This document shows, piece by piece, positions 1 through 7,622 of a stretch of 64,000 nt of DNA. Within the stretch, counting starts at the first letter, position 1; each line of letters opens with the position of its first letter. The notes below the pieces were generated by a model. It was not told the DNA's origin. It saw nothing but the letters and a program-made list of their open reading frames with translations, and ran no database searches. Made by a program: the position numbers and the translations under genes. Source of the DNA: Rhodanobacter sp. C05 (lineage in GTDB: Bacteria; Pseudomonadota; Gammaproteobacteria; Xanthomonadales; Rhodanobacteraceae); contig NZ_MUNQ01000007.1 of NCBI RefSeq assembly GCF_002001165.1, positions 1-64,000 of the forward strand, in the 5' to 3' direction.

Positions 1-1434
1 TGCCGGGCCGATCACATCCGGTTGCAACAGAGCATTGAAGCTCATGGTCCCACCCGTAGCCGGTGTCACTGTGATCGAGTAGGTTCCAGCGGCCAGATTC
101 CATAGCGATGGGATGTGGCAATAAGTACCACTGCAGCTGATATTCGCTATCGAGGTTCCCGCTGCATTGGTGACCGTTACCCCCACCTGATTCTGACTGC
201 CACCGGACACATTGATGTTCGTCAACTCCAGTTCCAAGTCCTGGCCCGCCGTGGCGGTGAATACCAATCTCTCGCTCTGCCACGGGACCGTGGTGGCCTG
301 CGCCGCAGGAGCGCCGTTCGTTAGCGTGGCATCGGTGAGTACCGCCACCGTCAACTGGGCTCCGGCCGTATTGGGCTGGAACGTCGCCATGTAAGTACCG
401 TCAGCGGTCAACTGCGGCAGGTGAATCGACGGTGAGCTGGTTGAGATAACGCCCTGCGCGATCACCATATTGCCCGGTGCATAGACCGTATAGGCGATGC
501 TGGTCGCGGTTGTAGTGATAGCGCTGGCCTGCAGACTCAGCCATTGTCCTGACGTGCCATTGAACAGCACTGCACCGATCTGACCAGCGGCCCCGATGTT
601 GAGATTGACCGCAGCCCCGTTGGCCGTGGCATAGCCACTGCTCACCAAACCCGCTGCACTAAACCCGCTGGGCAGTACCACCACGGAAGTGGGGCTCGTC
701 GTCTGGCCGTAAGGGGTTTGGACTACCACGTAGCCACTGCTGCTTGTGTCCAGCGCAGTGAATATCAGTTGAGTATCGCTCGCGGACGACAACGCCACCT
801 CGCGACCACCCATCTGCACGTTCGTCTGTCCCGGTAACGGATCCAGATGTGTTCCGGTAACTGTGACCGTTCCACCTTCCACCACCACGCTCGGACTGAC
901 CCCACTGATCGTGGGTGGTTCTCCGGTATCGTCGATCACGAACGGCGTGGCGCTGTCGACCGTCAGTCCGCCCACCGTGACGCCGATCAGGCCGGTACTG
1001 GCGCCGACAGGCACACTGGCCACCAGTTGCGTGGCCGTCGCCGACAGCACGGTCGCCACCGTGCCGTTGAAACTGACGCTGTCGCTGGCCAGTGTGCTGC
1101 TGAAACCCTGGCCGTAGATCGTGACCGCGGTACCGGCCGTACCGTGGGATGGTATGAAGGTGAACACGGCCAGCTGCCCCGCCGCGATCGGACCGCCGAC
1201 CTGCAGCCGATTGCCCAGCGCATCGTAGGTGTACTGCGTACTGGTGCCGTTGCTCTGAGTCACGGCGACGATGCGACCATTGGCATCGCGGACATAGGTC
1301 GTGGCGTGCGCCACGCTCCCGCAGAGCAAGACACCCCACAGCAGCCAGCGGATCAAGGTGCGTCCAGTTCGGCTCGCTGCCTGGAATGCTCTCAACACGC
1401 CCACGCTCTGAGCGTGACTCCCCTGCGACTCCAT
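1..1434 (-). CDS. Exported RHS/YD-repeat protein with IPT/TIG domains (3' end beyond window)
   Basis: The minus-strand frame stays open from an ATG at 1434 to the window edge, giving 478 codons so far. Residues 27-43 are hydrophobic and end in AHA (44), a plausible signal peptide. Residues 47-78 carry an RHS/YD repeat (YVRDANGR and YTYDALGNR). Residues about 90-167 and 173-250 read as two Ig-like IPT/TIG domains. The rest seen is Ser/Thr/Gly-rich beta-type sequence. An AGGGG motif sits about 9 bases before the ATG. RHS proteins are large secreted or surface proteins, often with a variable toxic C-terminus. That end is outside the window, so the role (toxin, adhesin or orphan repeat protein) is open. 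The call of an exported RHS/TIG protein is firm; the function is not. Confidence 0.8.
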   Translation of the reverse strand, partial: MESQGSHAQSVGVLRAFQAASRTGRTLIRWLLWGVLLCGSVAHATTYVRDANGRIVAVTQSNGTSTQYTYDALGNRLQVGGPIAAGQLAVFTFIPSHGTAGTAVTIYGQGFSSTLASDSVSFNGTVATVLSATATQLVASVPVGASTGLIGVTVGGLTVDSATPFVIDDTGEPPTISGVSPSVVVEGGTVTVTGTHLDPLPGQTNVQMGGREVALSSASDTQLIFTALDTSSSGYVVVQTPYGQTTSPTSVVVLPSGFSAAGLVSSGYATANGAAVNLNIGAAGQIGAVLFNGTSGQWLSLQASAITTTATSIAYTVYAPGNMVIAQGVISTSSPSIHLPQLTADGTYMATFQPNTAGAQLTVAVLTDATLTNGAPAAQATTVPWQSERLVFTATAGQDLELELTNINVSGGSQNQVGVTVTNAAGTSIANISCSGTYCHIPSLWNLAAGTYSITVTPATGGTMSFNALLQPDVIGPA

Positions 1435-1687
1435 ACGCACATCCCCTTTTGCCGACCTCTTGATCGACCGTTCCTTACGCGCTTTCTGTCCCATCGAGAC
1501 AGGGCACCCAGTAGCCCAACAACTATACGGTACGTTATCTATCCATACGCAAGTGGCATCATCCCAAGGCGTCCACAGGACCACGGTGAGTCAACGACCC
1601 GTGACGAGCCACCGCACCACCGGATTGTGACGTGCTGGCAATCCCGGTACTTTAAAAAGAGATCCACTCATCCATCGGGGAAGACCA

Positions 1688-2203
1688 GTGACCAAATCAG
1701 GATTCGTGGGGTGGGTGAGCGTCATGAGCATGATGATCGCCGGATGCAGTCACCCCACATCGGGTACCTCCTCAGCTATCGTTGCCCACACCACCGCGTC
1801 CGCGACGACGGGTCCGGCCAAACCCATCGCCACGGCGGACGACACCACATGGGGCAACTACCTTGCCGAACAGGGCAAGCTCCACGGCAAGGACGTCCTA
1901 GGTCATCCTTACATCTATGTGATCCCGGGTGGTGACAGCATCGCTGCCACGACACGCCGCAAGAACGAGGCACAGTCGATTCCGACGGCGATTGGCCCTA
2001 TCGTGATTCCCGGATCGCTGCTGGTACTGGGTGGCCCCGACCCCCAGCAAACCAATGCGTTCGTCGTGGCGCTTCCGAAGGCGATCAAGGCCGGGGGTCT
2101 CACCGGCGTCGTGGTGTTGATCGTGAGCGACACCACGCAAAAGGACGCCATCACAAGGGCCTATGCATCGACCGGTGCCACGCTGCGCTTTGCGGTGATG
2201 TAA
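1688..2203 (+). CDS. Putative lipoprotein, unknown function
   Basis: A 171-residue protein starting at GTG, with GGGGAAG just upstream. The N-terminus has one basic residue, a hydrophobic stretch and the lipobox IAGC (Cys at about 20), so a lipid-anchored envelope protein is expected. The lipobox needs the GTG start; the internal ATG at 1724 would leave too short a signal. After a Ser/Thr/Ala-rich linker the globular part has no motif I recognise. It ends 32 bases before the cytochrome c peroxidase gene on the same strand, so the two are probably co-transcribed. A shared periplasmic role is only an inference from that spacing. Confidence 0.7.
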   Translation: MTKSGFVGWVSVMSMMIAGCSHPTSGTSSAIVAHTTASATTGPAKPIATADDTTWGNYLAEQGKLHGKDVLGHPYIYVIPGGDSIAATTRRKNEAQSIPTAIGPIVIPGSLLVLGGPDPQQTNAFVVALPKAIKAGGLTGVVVLIVSDTTQKDAITRAYASTGATLRFAVM

Positions 2204-2235
2204 GGATCGCGCAAGGCCCTATCAGGACAAGGACG

Positions 2236-3291
2236 ATGAACACGGCCACGCACTTGAAGAGGCTGCGAGTGCACAGAGCGCTCATGACCTTACTCGTGTT
2301 GACCGTCGGAGTGACAAATGGTGCATGGGGGCAGTCAACCCCTGCACCGTCCGACACGGCACTGATCGCGCTGGGCCAACAACTTTTCCAGGATCCGCGC
2401 TTGAGCGCAGACGGCACGATCCGCTGCGCGTCATGCCATAGGCCCGACAAGGCCTATGCCGATGGCCGACGCGTGGCGGTCGGTGTCTATGGGCGAGCAA
2501 GCACTCGCAACACGCCCAGCCTGGCCAGCATCGGACGATCGGGCGATACATCGTTCTTCTGGGATGGCAGGCGCCCCACGCTGGAACAGGCGGTGCTGGA
2601 TCCCTTCATCAATCCCGTCGAAATGGGGTTGCGTGACGATAGGGTGCTGCTGAGCAAACTCACGGCTGACGCCGCCTATTTCACGGCATTTGCGAAGCGC
2701 TTTCCCGGTACGACGACGCCCATCACGCTGATCCACGTGGCCGCCGCCTTGTCCGCCTATATACGTTCCCTGGATCAGCGAACGAGTGCCTACGATCGCT
2801 ACCGATCACAGCATGATCTATCTACCCTAAGTGCGCAGGCGCAACAGGGGCTGATCATTTTTTCGGGCAAGGGGGAATGCGCCCAGTGCCATCAGCCGAA
2901 TGGCTCTCCCGTGGCACTCACCGATCACGCCTATCATCGGACCGGGGTGGGGCTGGGTGCGGTGGAACAGAATCTGCCTGCGCTGACGCAGGATGTGATT
3001 GAGCGATCCTTGCAGGGCACCGACATCGGCAATCGCGTCGCGACACATGCCGATGAATCGCAACTGGGTCGATTCAACGTGACGCGAAACCCCGCCGACA
3101 TCGGCATGTTTAGGACACCGTCATTGCGTGGCGTGGCGTTGACTGCTCCGTATATGCATGACGGCAGCGTGCCGACGCTCGATGAGGCCATTGATCGAGA
3201 GGTGTATTACCGCAGCCTGCAGGCCGGTCGGCCGCTCAACCTCACCGTCCGGGAAAAGCAGGAGCTGCGCGCTTTCCTTGAGGCGCTGTAA
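2236..3291 (+). CDS. Di-heme cytochrome c peroxidase (CCP/MauG family)
   Basis: A 351-residue exported protein with a signal peptide of about 33 residues (a basic LKRLRVHR segment, hydrophobic core, then WGQ). Two c-type heme motifs are visible: CASCH at 64-68 and CAQCH at 215-219. The C-terminal motifs MFRTPSLRG and APYMHDGS are typical of the bacterial CCP/MauG family. Family members either reduce periplasmic H2O2 using electrons from small cytochromes or, in MauG-type proteins, carry out other oxidations. The sequence alone does not separate these. It lies directly after a lipoprotein gene and before an unrelated tRNA region, so it is probably the last gene of its unit. Confidence 0.9.
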   Translation: MNTATHLKRLRVHRALMTLLVLTVGVTNGAWGQSTPAPSDTALIALGQQLFQDPRLSADGTIRCASCHRPDKAYADGRRVAVGVYGRASTRNTPSLASIGRSGDTSFFWDGRRPTLEQAVLDPFINPVEMGLRDDRVLLSKLTADAAYFTAFAKRFPGTTTPITLIHVAAALSAYIRSLDQRTSAYDRYRSQHDLSTLSAQAQQGLIIFSGKGECAQCHQPNGSPVALTDHAYHRTGVGLGAVEQNLPALTQDVIERSLQGTDIGNRVATHADESQLGRFNVTRNPADIGMFRTPSLRGVALTAPYMHDGSVPTLDEAIDREVYYRSLQAGRPLNLTVREKQELRAFLEAL

Positions 3292-3293
3292 GG

Positions 3294-3307
3294 GTCACAT
3301 ATGTGAC
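3294..3307. repeat. 14-bp perfect palindrome after the peroxidase stop codon
   Basis: GTCACATATGTGAC begins three bases after the TAA of the peroxidase gene and reads the same on both strands. It resembles a dyad operator, but it sits downstream of the gene and has no T-run, so it is not a standard terminator. Its function is unknown. Confidence 0.5.
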
Positions 3308-3384
3308 GCATCAGCCAGTCGTTTTTGCTTTCACTACTGGATGCGCTCTTACTGCGTAACGTCCCCATGCCCACATGCTCATCG

Positions 3385-3441
3385 CGACGGAGGGTGACCT
3401 CGGCCTGATACAGGCCGATGATCTGCGCCCTCCATACGTCG
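3385..3441. repeat. Nested inverted repeats (possible structured RNA or cruciform)
   Basis: Three paired arms nest: CGACG (3385-3389) with CGTCG (3437-3441), GGAGGG (3389-3394) with CCCTCC (3428-3433), and CGGCCTG (3401-3407) with CAGGCCG (3411-3417). No poly-T run follows on either strand. The element lies between the peroxidase gene and the 3' end of the methyltransferase remnant. I cannot assign it to a known RNA family. Confidence 0.4.
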
Positions 3442-3466
3442 TTGGTCGGATCGCAAAGAGGCTTGA

Positions 3467-3676
3467 CTAAAACAAGCCACCCACCACCACCGACTCATAG
3501 TTCGTGATCATCAGCTCCCTGCTCTCGTCAGGCGTACCGCGACGGTTGGCCACGCTATATCGGATGCTCAACTCGCGCATGTGCAGTCCGTCGAATGCAC
3601 GCCGGATATCCGGGTGGTCGTTGATATTCACCATCACCTTGCCCATTGCCGCCTTGGCAAACGCCGGATTCCAGGC
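3467..3676 (-). pseudogene. C-terminal remnant of a Dam-type DNA adenine methyltransferase
   Basis: About 70 codons ending at a TAG (3467-3469) match the C-terminal part of D12-class N6-adenine DNA methyltransferases. Recognisable pieces are VNINDHPDIRRAFDGLHM, LSIRY and ELMITNYE. The catalytic DPPY motif, the SAM-binding motif and everything upstream are missing. Going 5', the frame runs straight into the terminator of the tRNA-Cys gene. A longer open frame exists up to 3778, but that part is antisense to the tRNA and not homologous. This is a 5'-truncated leftover, probably of a phage or integrative element that once sat next to the tRNA. The family match is from recognition; the phage origin is inference. 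Confidence 0.7.
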
Positions 3677-3679
3677 AAA

Positions 3680-3702
3680 GAAAAAGGCGCCTGGGAGCGC
3701 CT
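3680..3702 (-). terminator. Rho-independent terminator after tRNA-Cys
   Basis: On the minus strand the hairpin AGGCGC-TCCCAG-GCGCCT is followed by a run of T, 17 bases after the CCA end of tRNA-Cys. Confidence 0.75.
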
Positions 3703-3718
3703 GAGTCTTTGTTCGCAA

Positions 3719-3792
3719 TGGAGGCCTAGGTCGGAATCGAACCGGCGTACGCGGCTTTGCAGGCCGCTGCATGACCACTCTGCCACCAGGCC
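3719..3792 (-). tRNA. tRNA-Cys (GCA)
   Basis: A 74-base cloverleaf including an encoded CCA. The acceptor stem starts GGCCTGG and pairs with CTAGGCC. The anticodon loop CTGCAAA carries GCA, and the T-arm GGTTCGATTCC is intact. It is third in the local tRNA group. No convincing promoter was seen between it and the upstream terminator at 3833-3866, so it may depend on read-through. Confidence 0.95.
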
Positions 3793-3832
3793 ATTGCTAG
3801 GTGCATCGCGACCGTGATGATCGCAGGTGCCT

Positions 3833-3866
3833 TTAAAAAACAAAACCCCGGTGGACCGAGGCTTTG
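3833..3866 (-). terminator. Terminator after tRNA-Gly copy 2
   Basis: On the minus strand a 10-bp stem with two G-T wobbles (AAAGCCTCGG with CCGGGGTTTT, loop TCCA) is followed by a T-rich tract. It lies 8 bases after the tRNA-Gly CCA. Confidence 0.75.
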
Positions 3867-3873
3867 CTGAAAC

Positions 3874-3949
<76 letters not shown>

Positions 3950-3962
3950 ATCGGAGCAGCGA

Positions 3963-3990
3963 ATCATAACAGAACGATGACGCTTGTGAA
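3963..3990 (-). promoter_or_regulatory. Promoter of tRNA-Gly copy 2
   Basis: On the minus strand, -35 TTCACA (3990-3985), a 16-base spacer and -10 TATGAT (3968-3963) lie 13 bases before the tRNA start. The GC-rich discriminator after the -10 is typical of stable-RNA promoters. Confidence 0.6.
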
Positions 3991-4054
3991 TAGCCGTGAC
4001 CGCGTCTTGTCGGCCCATATTCACGCAATTCCACTGATCGGCCCGGTACCACGC

Positions 4055-4089
4055 CGAAAAGACAAAGCCCCGAACAAGTCGGGGCTTTG
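4055..4089 (-). terminator. Terminator after tRNA-Gly copy 1
   Basis: A perfect 11-bp stem (CAAAGCCCCGA with TCGGGGCTTTG, positions 4089-4079 and 4073-4063) is followed on the minus strand by TCTTTTC. It lies 8 bases after the tRNA. Confidence 0.85.
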
Positions 4090-4097
4090 CAGAAAAC

Positions 4098-4173
<76 letters not shown>

Positions 4174-4186
4174 ATCGGAGCCGCGC

Positions 4187-4214
4187 ATTCTAATACGTGA
4201 ATGCGGATCGTCAA
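4187..4214 (-). promoter_or_regulatory. Promoter of tRNA-Gly copy 1
   Basis: On the minus strand, -35 TTGACG (4214-4209), a 16-base spacer and -10 TAGAAT (4192-4187) are followed by a GCGCGGC discriminator. Such GC-rich discriminators are usual in promoters under stringent control. Confidence 0.7.
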
Positions 4215-4230
4215 GCCCACGTCGTGTCGA

Positions 4231-4842
4231 TCACGCATCGCTGCCCCCAGATGGTTGCTTCGGCACATCGCCAAGCAGGCTCGGCCACGCCGCACGCAGG
4301 TAGTACACGCCTGACCAGATCGTCAGGATGCCGGCGATCACCAGCAGTCCCTCGCCGATGTGGTACAGCCGCAGAGCCGTGGCTTCCTTCTCGTGCTGCA
4401 CGATCAGCACAACCAGCGCCACCATCTGCATGACGGTCTTGAGCTTGCCGATGAAGGCGACCTTGATGGTTGCGCGCATGCCGACCTCGGCCATCCATTC
4501 GCGCAGTGCCGACACGCTGATCTCACGCCCGACGATCACCGCCGCAGTCACCGCCATCAGAATGCCGGACCAGCCACTGTTGGGATGCGACTGCACCAGC
4601 AGGAACAGCGTGACTGCCACCATCAGCTTGTCCGCGACCGGATCGAGGAACGCACCAAACGCCGAGGTGAGGTTCATCCGCCGAGCCAGATAACCATCCA
4701 GCCAATCGGTGGCTGCTGCCAATACAAACACGATCGCCGCCGTGATGTTGTGTCCGCGAAACGGTGCATAGAAAACCACCACCATGACCGGCAGCAGTGC
4801 GACGCGAAACAGGGTCAGCCAGGTCGGCAGGTTGATGCGCAT
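4231..4842 (-). CDS. pgsA: CDP-diacylglycerol--glycerol-3-phosphate 3-phosphatidyltransferase
   Basis: A 203-residue inner-membrane enzyme that makes phosphatidylglycerol phosphate, the first committed step to phosphatidylglycerol and cardiolipin. The CDP-alcohol phosphotransferase signature is complete (DWLDGYLARR followed by GAFLDPVADK), and four or more hydrophobic segments follow. I start at MRINLPTW (4842), which matches the family N-terminus, rather than the in-frame ATG at 4875. It follows uvrC on the same strand with a gap of 72 bases, and the uvrC-pgsA pair is a common gammaproteobacterial arrangement. Confidence 0.95.
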   Translation of the reverse strand: MRINLPTWLTLFRVALLPVMVVVFYAPFRGHNITAAIVFVLAAATDWLDGYLARRMNLTSAFGAFLDPVADKLMVAVTLFLLVQSHPNSGWSGILMAVTAAVIVGREISVSALREWMAEVGMRATIKVAFIGKLKTVMQMVALVVLIVQHEKEATALRLYHIGEGLLVIAGILTIWSGVYYLRAAWPSLLGDVPKQPSGGSDA

Positions 4843-4914
4843 GGTTCGTTCCGGATATTTGCCACAGTGTCGCATGCCCGTGTGGCATCAACGAGTGAAA
4901 ACGGGCACGCGTGT

Positions 4915-6741
4915 TCAGCCATGCAGGCTGGCGTAGATGCGTTCGGCCAGGCCACGGTCGATGCCCTTGACCTGCATCAGCTCCTCGACGCCGGCACTCT
5001 CCACGCCTGCAAGGCCGCCGAAGGCCTTGAGCAGGGCCGAGCGGCGGCGTGCGCCGATGCCCTGGACGTCCTCCAGCACGCTGCGTTCGCGCGCCTTCTC
5101 GCGCCGCTTGCGATGGCCGCTGATCGCGAAGCGATGGGCCTCATCACGCACGGCAGCGACCAGATGCAATGCGGGCGATGACGAGCCTGGGTGCAGCTCG
5201 CGACCAGAGTCGGCCAGGACCAACGTTTCCTCGCCTGCGCGACGACCTGGTCCCTTTGCGACGCCAACGACTTCAATGCCAGCGACGCCGAGTTCCTTCA
5301 GCACATCCAGCGCCTGCGCCACCTGCCCGCTACCACCGTCGATCAACAGGATATCCGGGCGCACGCCCTCGCCTTCGGCGACCTTGCGAAAGCGGCGGGT
5401 GAGTGCCTGATGCATGGCGGCGTAGTCGTCGCCTGGCGTGATGCCGGCAATGTTGAAGCGCCGATAATGCGATTTCTCCGGTCCTTCCGGCCCGAACACC
5501 ACGCACGAAGCGACAGTCGCCTCACCCATGGTATGGCTGATGTCGAAACACTCGATGCGGCGTGGCGATACGGCCAGCTCCAGTATTTTCTGCAAGTCGT
5601 CGAAGCGCGCACCCAGGGTCTGCCGGCTGGCCAGTCGGGCGGTCAGCGAAGCCTGCGCATTGCGTTCGGCCATCTGCAGGAATTGCGCGCGGTCGCCACG
5701 CACGCTCGATTTCAGTTCTACCGCATGACCGGATTGCTGGGCCAGCAACTCCGCCAGGATCTCCTGGTCGGCGATCGGTTCGCCGAGAATCAGTTCGCGC
5801 GGCACCGGCCGATCCAGGTAGTACTGCGCGATGAACTGGGTCAGCACATCGGACGGCTCGGCATCGAGTGGCAGACGCGGAAAGAAGTCGCGCGTGCCAA
5901 GGCTGATGCCGTTGCGAAAGAACAGCACGCTGATGCAGGCCATGCCCGACTCGATGCGGCAGGCGATCACGTCCATGTCGGCGCTCGCGCCGTGCACATG
6001 ATGCTGAGCTTGCAGCTGGCGCAAAGCAGCCACCTGATCGCGCAGGGTCGCCGCACGCTCGAACTGCAGTGACTTGCTGGCACGCTCCATGGCCTCGGCC
6101 AGTTCGTCGATCACGGCGTTGCTGCGTCCCTCCAGGAACATCTCGGCATGGCGTACATCGCTGCGGTAATCCTCGACGCTGATCAGCCGCACGCATGGCG
6201 CGGTGCAGCGGCCAATCTGGTGCTGCAGGCACGGCCGCGAGCGGTTGCGGAAATAGCTGTCCTCGCACTGGCGCACCTTGAACAGCTTCTGCATCAGGCT
6301 GAGGCTTTCGCGCACCGCGTAGGTACTCGGGTACGGCCCGAAATAGCGCCCTGGAAGATTGCGTGCGCCGCGATGAAACGCCAGCCGCGGATAGTCCTCG
6401 CCACCGGACAGGTAGATATACGGGTAGCTTTTGTCGTCGCGCAGCAGGATGTTGTAGCGCGGCTTGAGCGACTTGATCAGCTGCGATTCCAGCAGCAGCG
6501 CTTCTCCCTCGGTGCGCGTCACGGTGATATCGACGCGGGCGATCTGCGCCACCATCGCGGCGATGCGCGGCTCCATCCGCGGCTTCAGGAAATAGCTGCC
6601 GACGCGCTTCTTGAGATTGCCGGCCTTGCCGACGTACAACAACTCACCGGCGGCGTCGAAATAACGATAGACGCCAGGCGAAGAGGTGAGCGTGCTGACG
6701 AAGGCCTTGCCGTCGAAAGGTGGTGGTTGTGTGGATGACAT
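4915..6741 (-). CDS. uvrC: UvrABC excinuclease subunit C
   Basis: A 608-residue nucleotide excision repair nuclease that makes both incisions around a lesion handed over by UvrB. In order it has an N-terminal GIY-YIG nuclease (PGVYRYF and LLYVGKAGNLKKRV, residues about 20-50), a cysteine-containing segment (around CLQHQIGRCTAPC), the UVR motif that contacts UvrB (about 205-240), the RNase H-like endonuclease (ECFDISH and DILLIDGG) and a C-terminal helix-hairpin-helix tail. Length is normal for the family. It starts 44 bases after the kdsB stop and is followed by pgsA. Confidence 0.97.
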   Translation of the reverse strand: MSSTQPPPFDGKAFVSTLTSSPGVYRYFDAAGELLYVGKAGNLKKRVGSYFLKPRMEPRIAAMVAQIARVDITVTRTEGEALLLESQLIKSLKPRYNILLRDDKSYPYIYLSGGEDYPRLAFHRGARNLPGRYFGPYPSTYAVRESLSLMQKLFKVRQCEDSYFRNRSRPCLQHQIGRCTAPCVRLISVEDYRSDVRHAEMFLEGRSNAVIDELAEAMERASKSLQFERAATLRDQVAALRQLQAQHHVHGASADMDVIACRIESGMACISVLFFRNGISLGTRDFFPRLPLDAEPSDVLTQFIAQYYLDRPVPRELILGEPIADQEILAELLAQQSGHAVELKSSVRGDRAQFLQMAERNAQASLTARLASRQTLGARFDDLQKILELAVSPRRIECFDISHTMGEATVASCVVFGPEGPEKSHYRRFNIAGITPGDDYAAMHQALTRRFRKVAEGEGVRPDILLIDGGSGQVAQALDVLKELGVAGIEVVGVAKGPGRRAGEETLVLADSGRELHPGSSSPALHLVAAVRDEAHRFAISGHRKRREKARERSVLEDVQGIGARRRSALLKAFGGLAGVESAGVEELMQVKGIDRGLAERIYASLHG

Positions 6742-6785
6742 GGCGGCATTCTAGCGACTGCAGTCGATGCCACCGATATGGCGGC

Positions 6786-7562
6786 TCACGGATGCGTGCG
6801 CAACCACTGCTCGGCACGTTCCAGATCGGCCTCGGTATCGATGCCAGGCGGAAATGGTTCCGGCGTCAGGCGCACCGCAATCGCATGGCCGTGTTCGAGC
6901 ACGCGAAGTTGTTCCAGCGACTCGGTCTGCTCCAGCGGCGTTCGCGACAGGCGGGTATAGCGATCCAGGAAGCCGGCACGGTACGCATAGATGCCGATAT
7001 GCCGCAGGAACGGCGAACCGGATGGCAGCGCATGCCGGTCGGCGGCGAACGCATCGCGCGCCCATGGCAACGGTGCACGACTGAAGTACAGCGCACGCCC
7101 ATTCACTCCCCGTACCAGCTTCACCACGTTCGGATCGAACAGTTCCTCGGCGTCGATGATCGGCGTCGCCAGGGTAGCCACTGGCGCATTGTCACCGGCC
7201 AGTGCCTTGGCCACGGCGCGGATGCCGGCGGCCGGCGCGAACGGCTCGTCGCCCTGCAGGTTCACCACGATGCTGTCCTCGGCCCAGCCATAGAGCGCCG
7301 CGCATTCGGCCAGCCGGTCGCTGCCCGAGGCGTGGTCGCTGCGTGTCATGCAGATATCCACGCCCTGCCCGGCCAGTGCATCCGCGATGCGCTGGTCGTC
7401 CACCGCAACCACTACCTGGCGTGCACCGGCCTGCAGCGCGCGCTGCGCCACCCGCACCACCATCGGCACGCCACCGATCTCGCGCAGCGGCTTGGCTGGC
7501 AGGCGGGTCGAGCCGTAGCGGGCAGGAATGGCAACGATGAACGGCGGCACGGCGTTGGACAT
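6786..7562 (-). CDS. kdsB: 3-deoxy-manno-octulosonate cytidylyltransferase (CMP-KDO synthetase)
   Basis: A 258-residue cytosolic enzyme that activates KDO with CTP for the lipopolysaccharide inner core. The nucleotide-binding N-terminus [15 protein letters not shown] and the internal [10 protein letters not shown] are diagnostic. I start at MSNAVPPF (7562) because the 15 residues upstream in the longer frame are not family-like. It lies 60 bases after aroA and 44 before uvrC, all minus strand. Confidence 0.96.
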   Translation of the reverse strand: MSNAVPPFIVAIPARYGSTRLPAKPLREIGGVPMVVRVAQRALQAGARQVVVAVDDQRIADALAGQGVDICMTRSDHASGSDRLAECAALYGWAEDSIVVNLQGDEPFAPAAGIRAVAKALAGDNAPVATLATPIIDAEELFDPNVVKLVRGVNGRALYFSRAPLPWARDAFAADRHALPSGSPFLRHIGIYAYRAGFLDRYTRLSRTPLEQTESLEQLRVLEHGHAIAVRLTPEPFPPGIDTEADLERAEQWLRTHP

Positions 7563-7622
7563 GGCAAGACCTTCAACCAGACGGTAGACCTGACAACAAC
7601 AATACACTTTCCCGGCTGCAGT

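Noticed and set aside
847..1935. Long plus-strand open frame over the RHS gene
   Set aside because: It has low-complexity Arg/His-rich residues and runs antisense to a frame with clear signal peptide, YD-repeat and TIG features. It is a high-GC shadow.
3294..3307. CRP/Clp-type binding site
   Set aside because: The half-sites are in the reverse order (TCACA before TGTGA) with a two-base gap, so it does not fit TGTGA-N6-TCACA.
3467..3778. An intact 103-residue gene
   Set aside because: The first third is antisense to tRNA-Cys and its terminator. Only the last 70 or so codons match a methyltransferase family.
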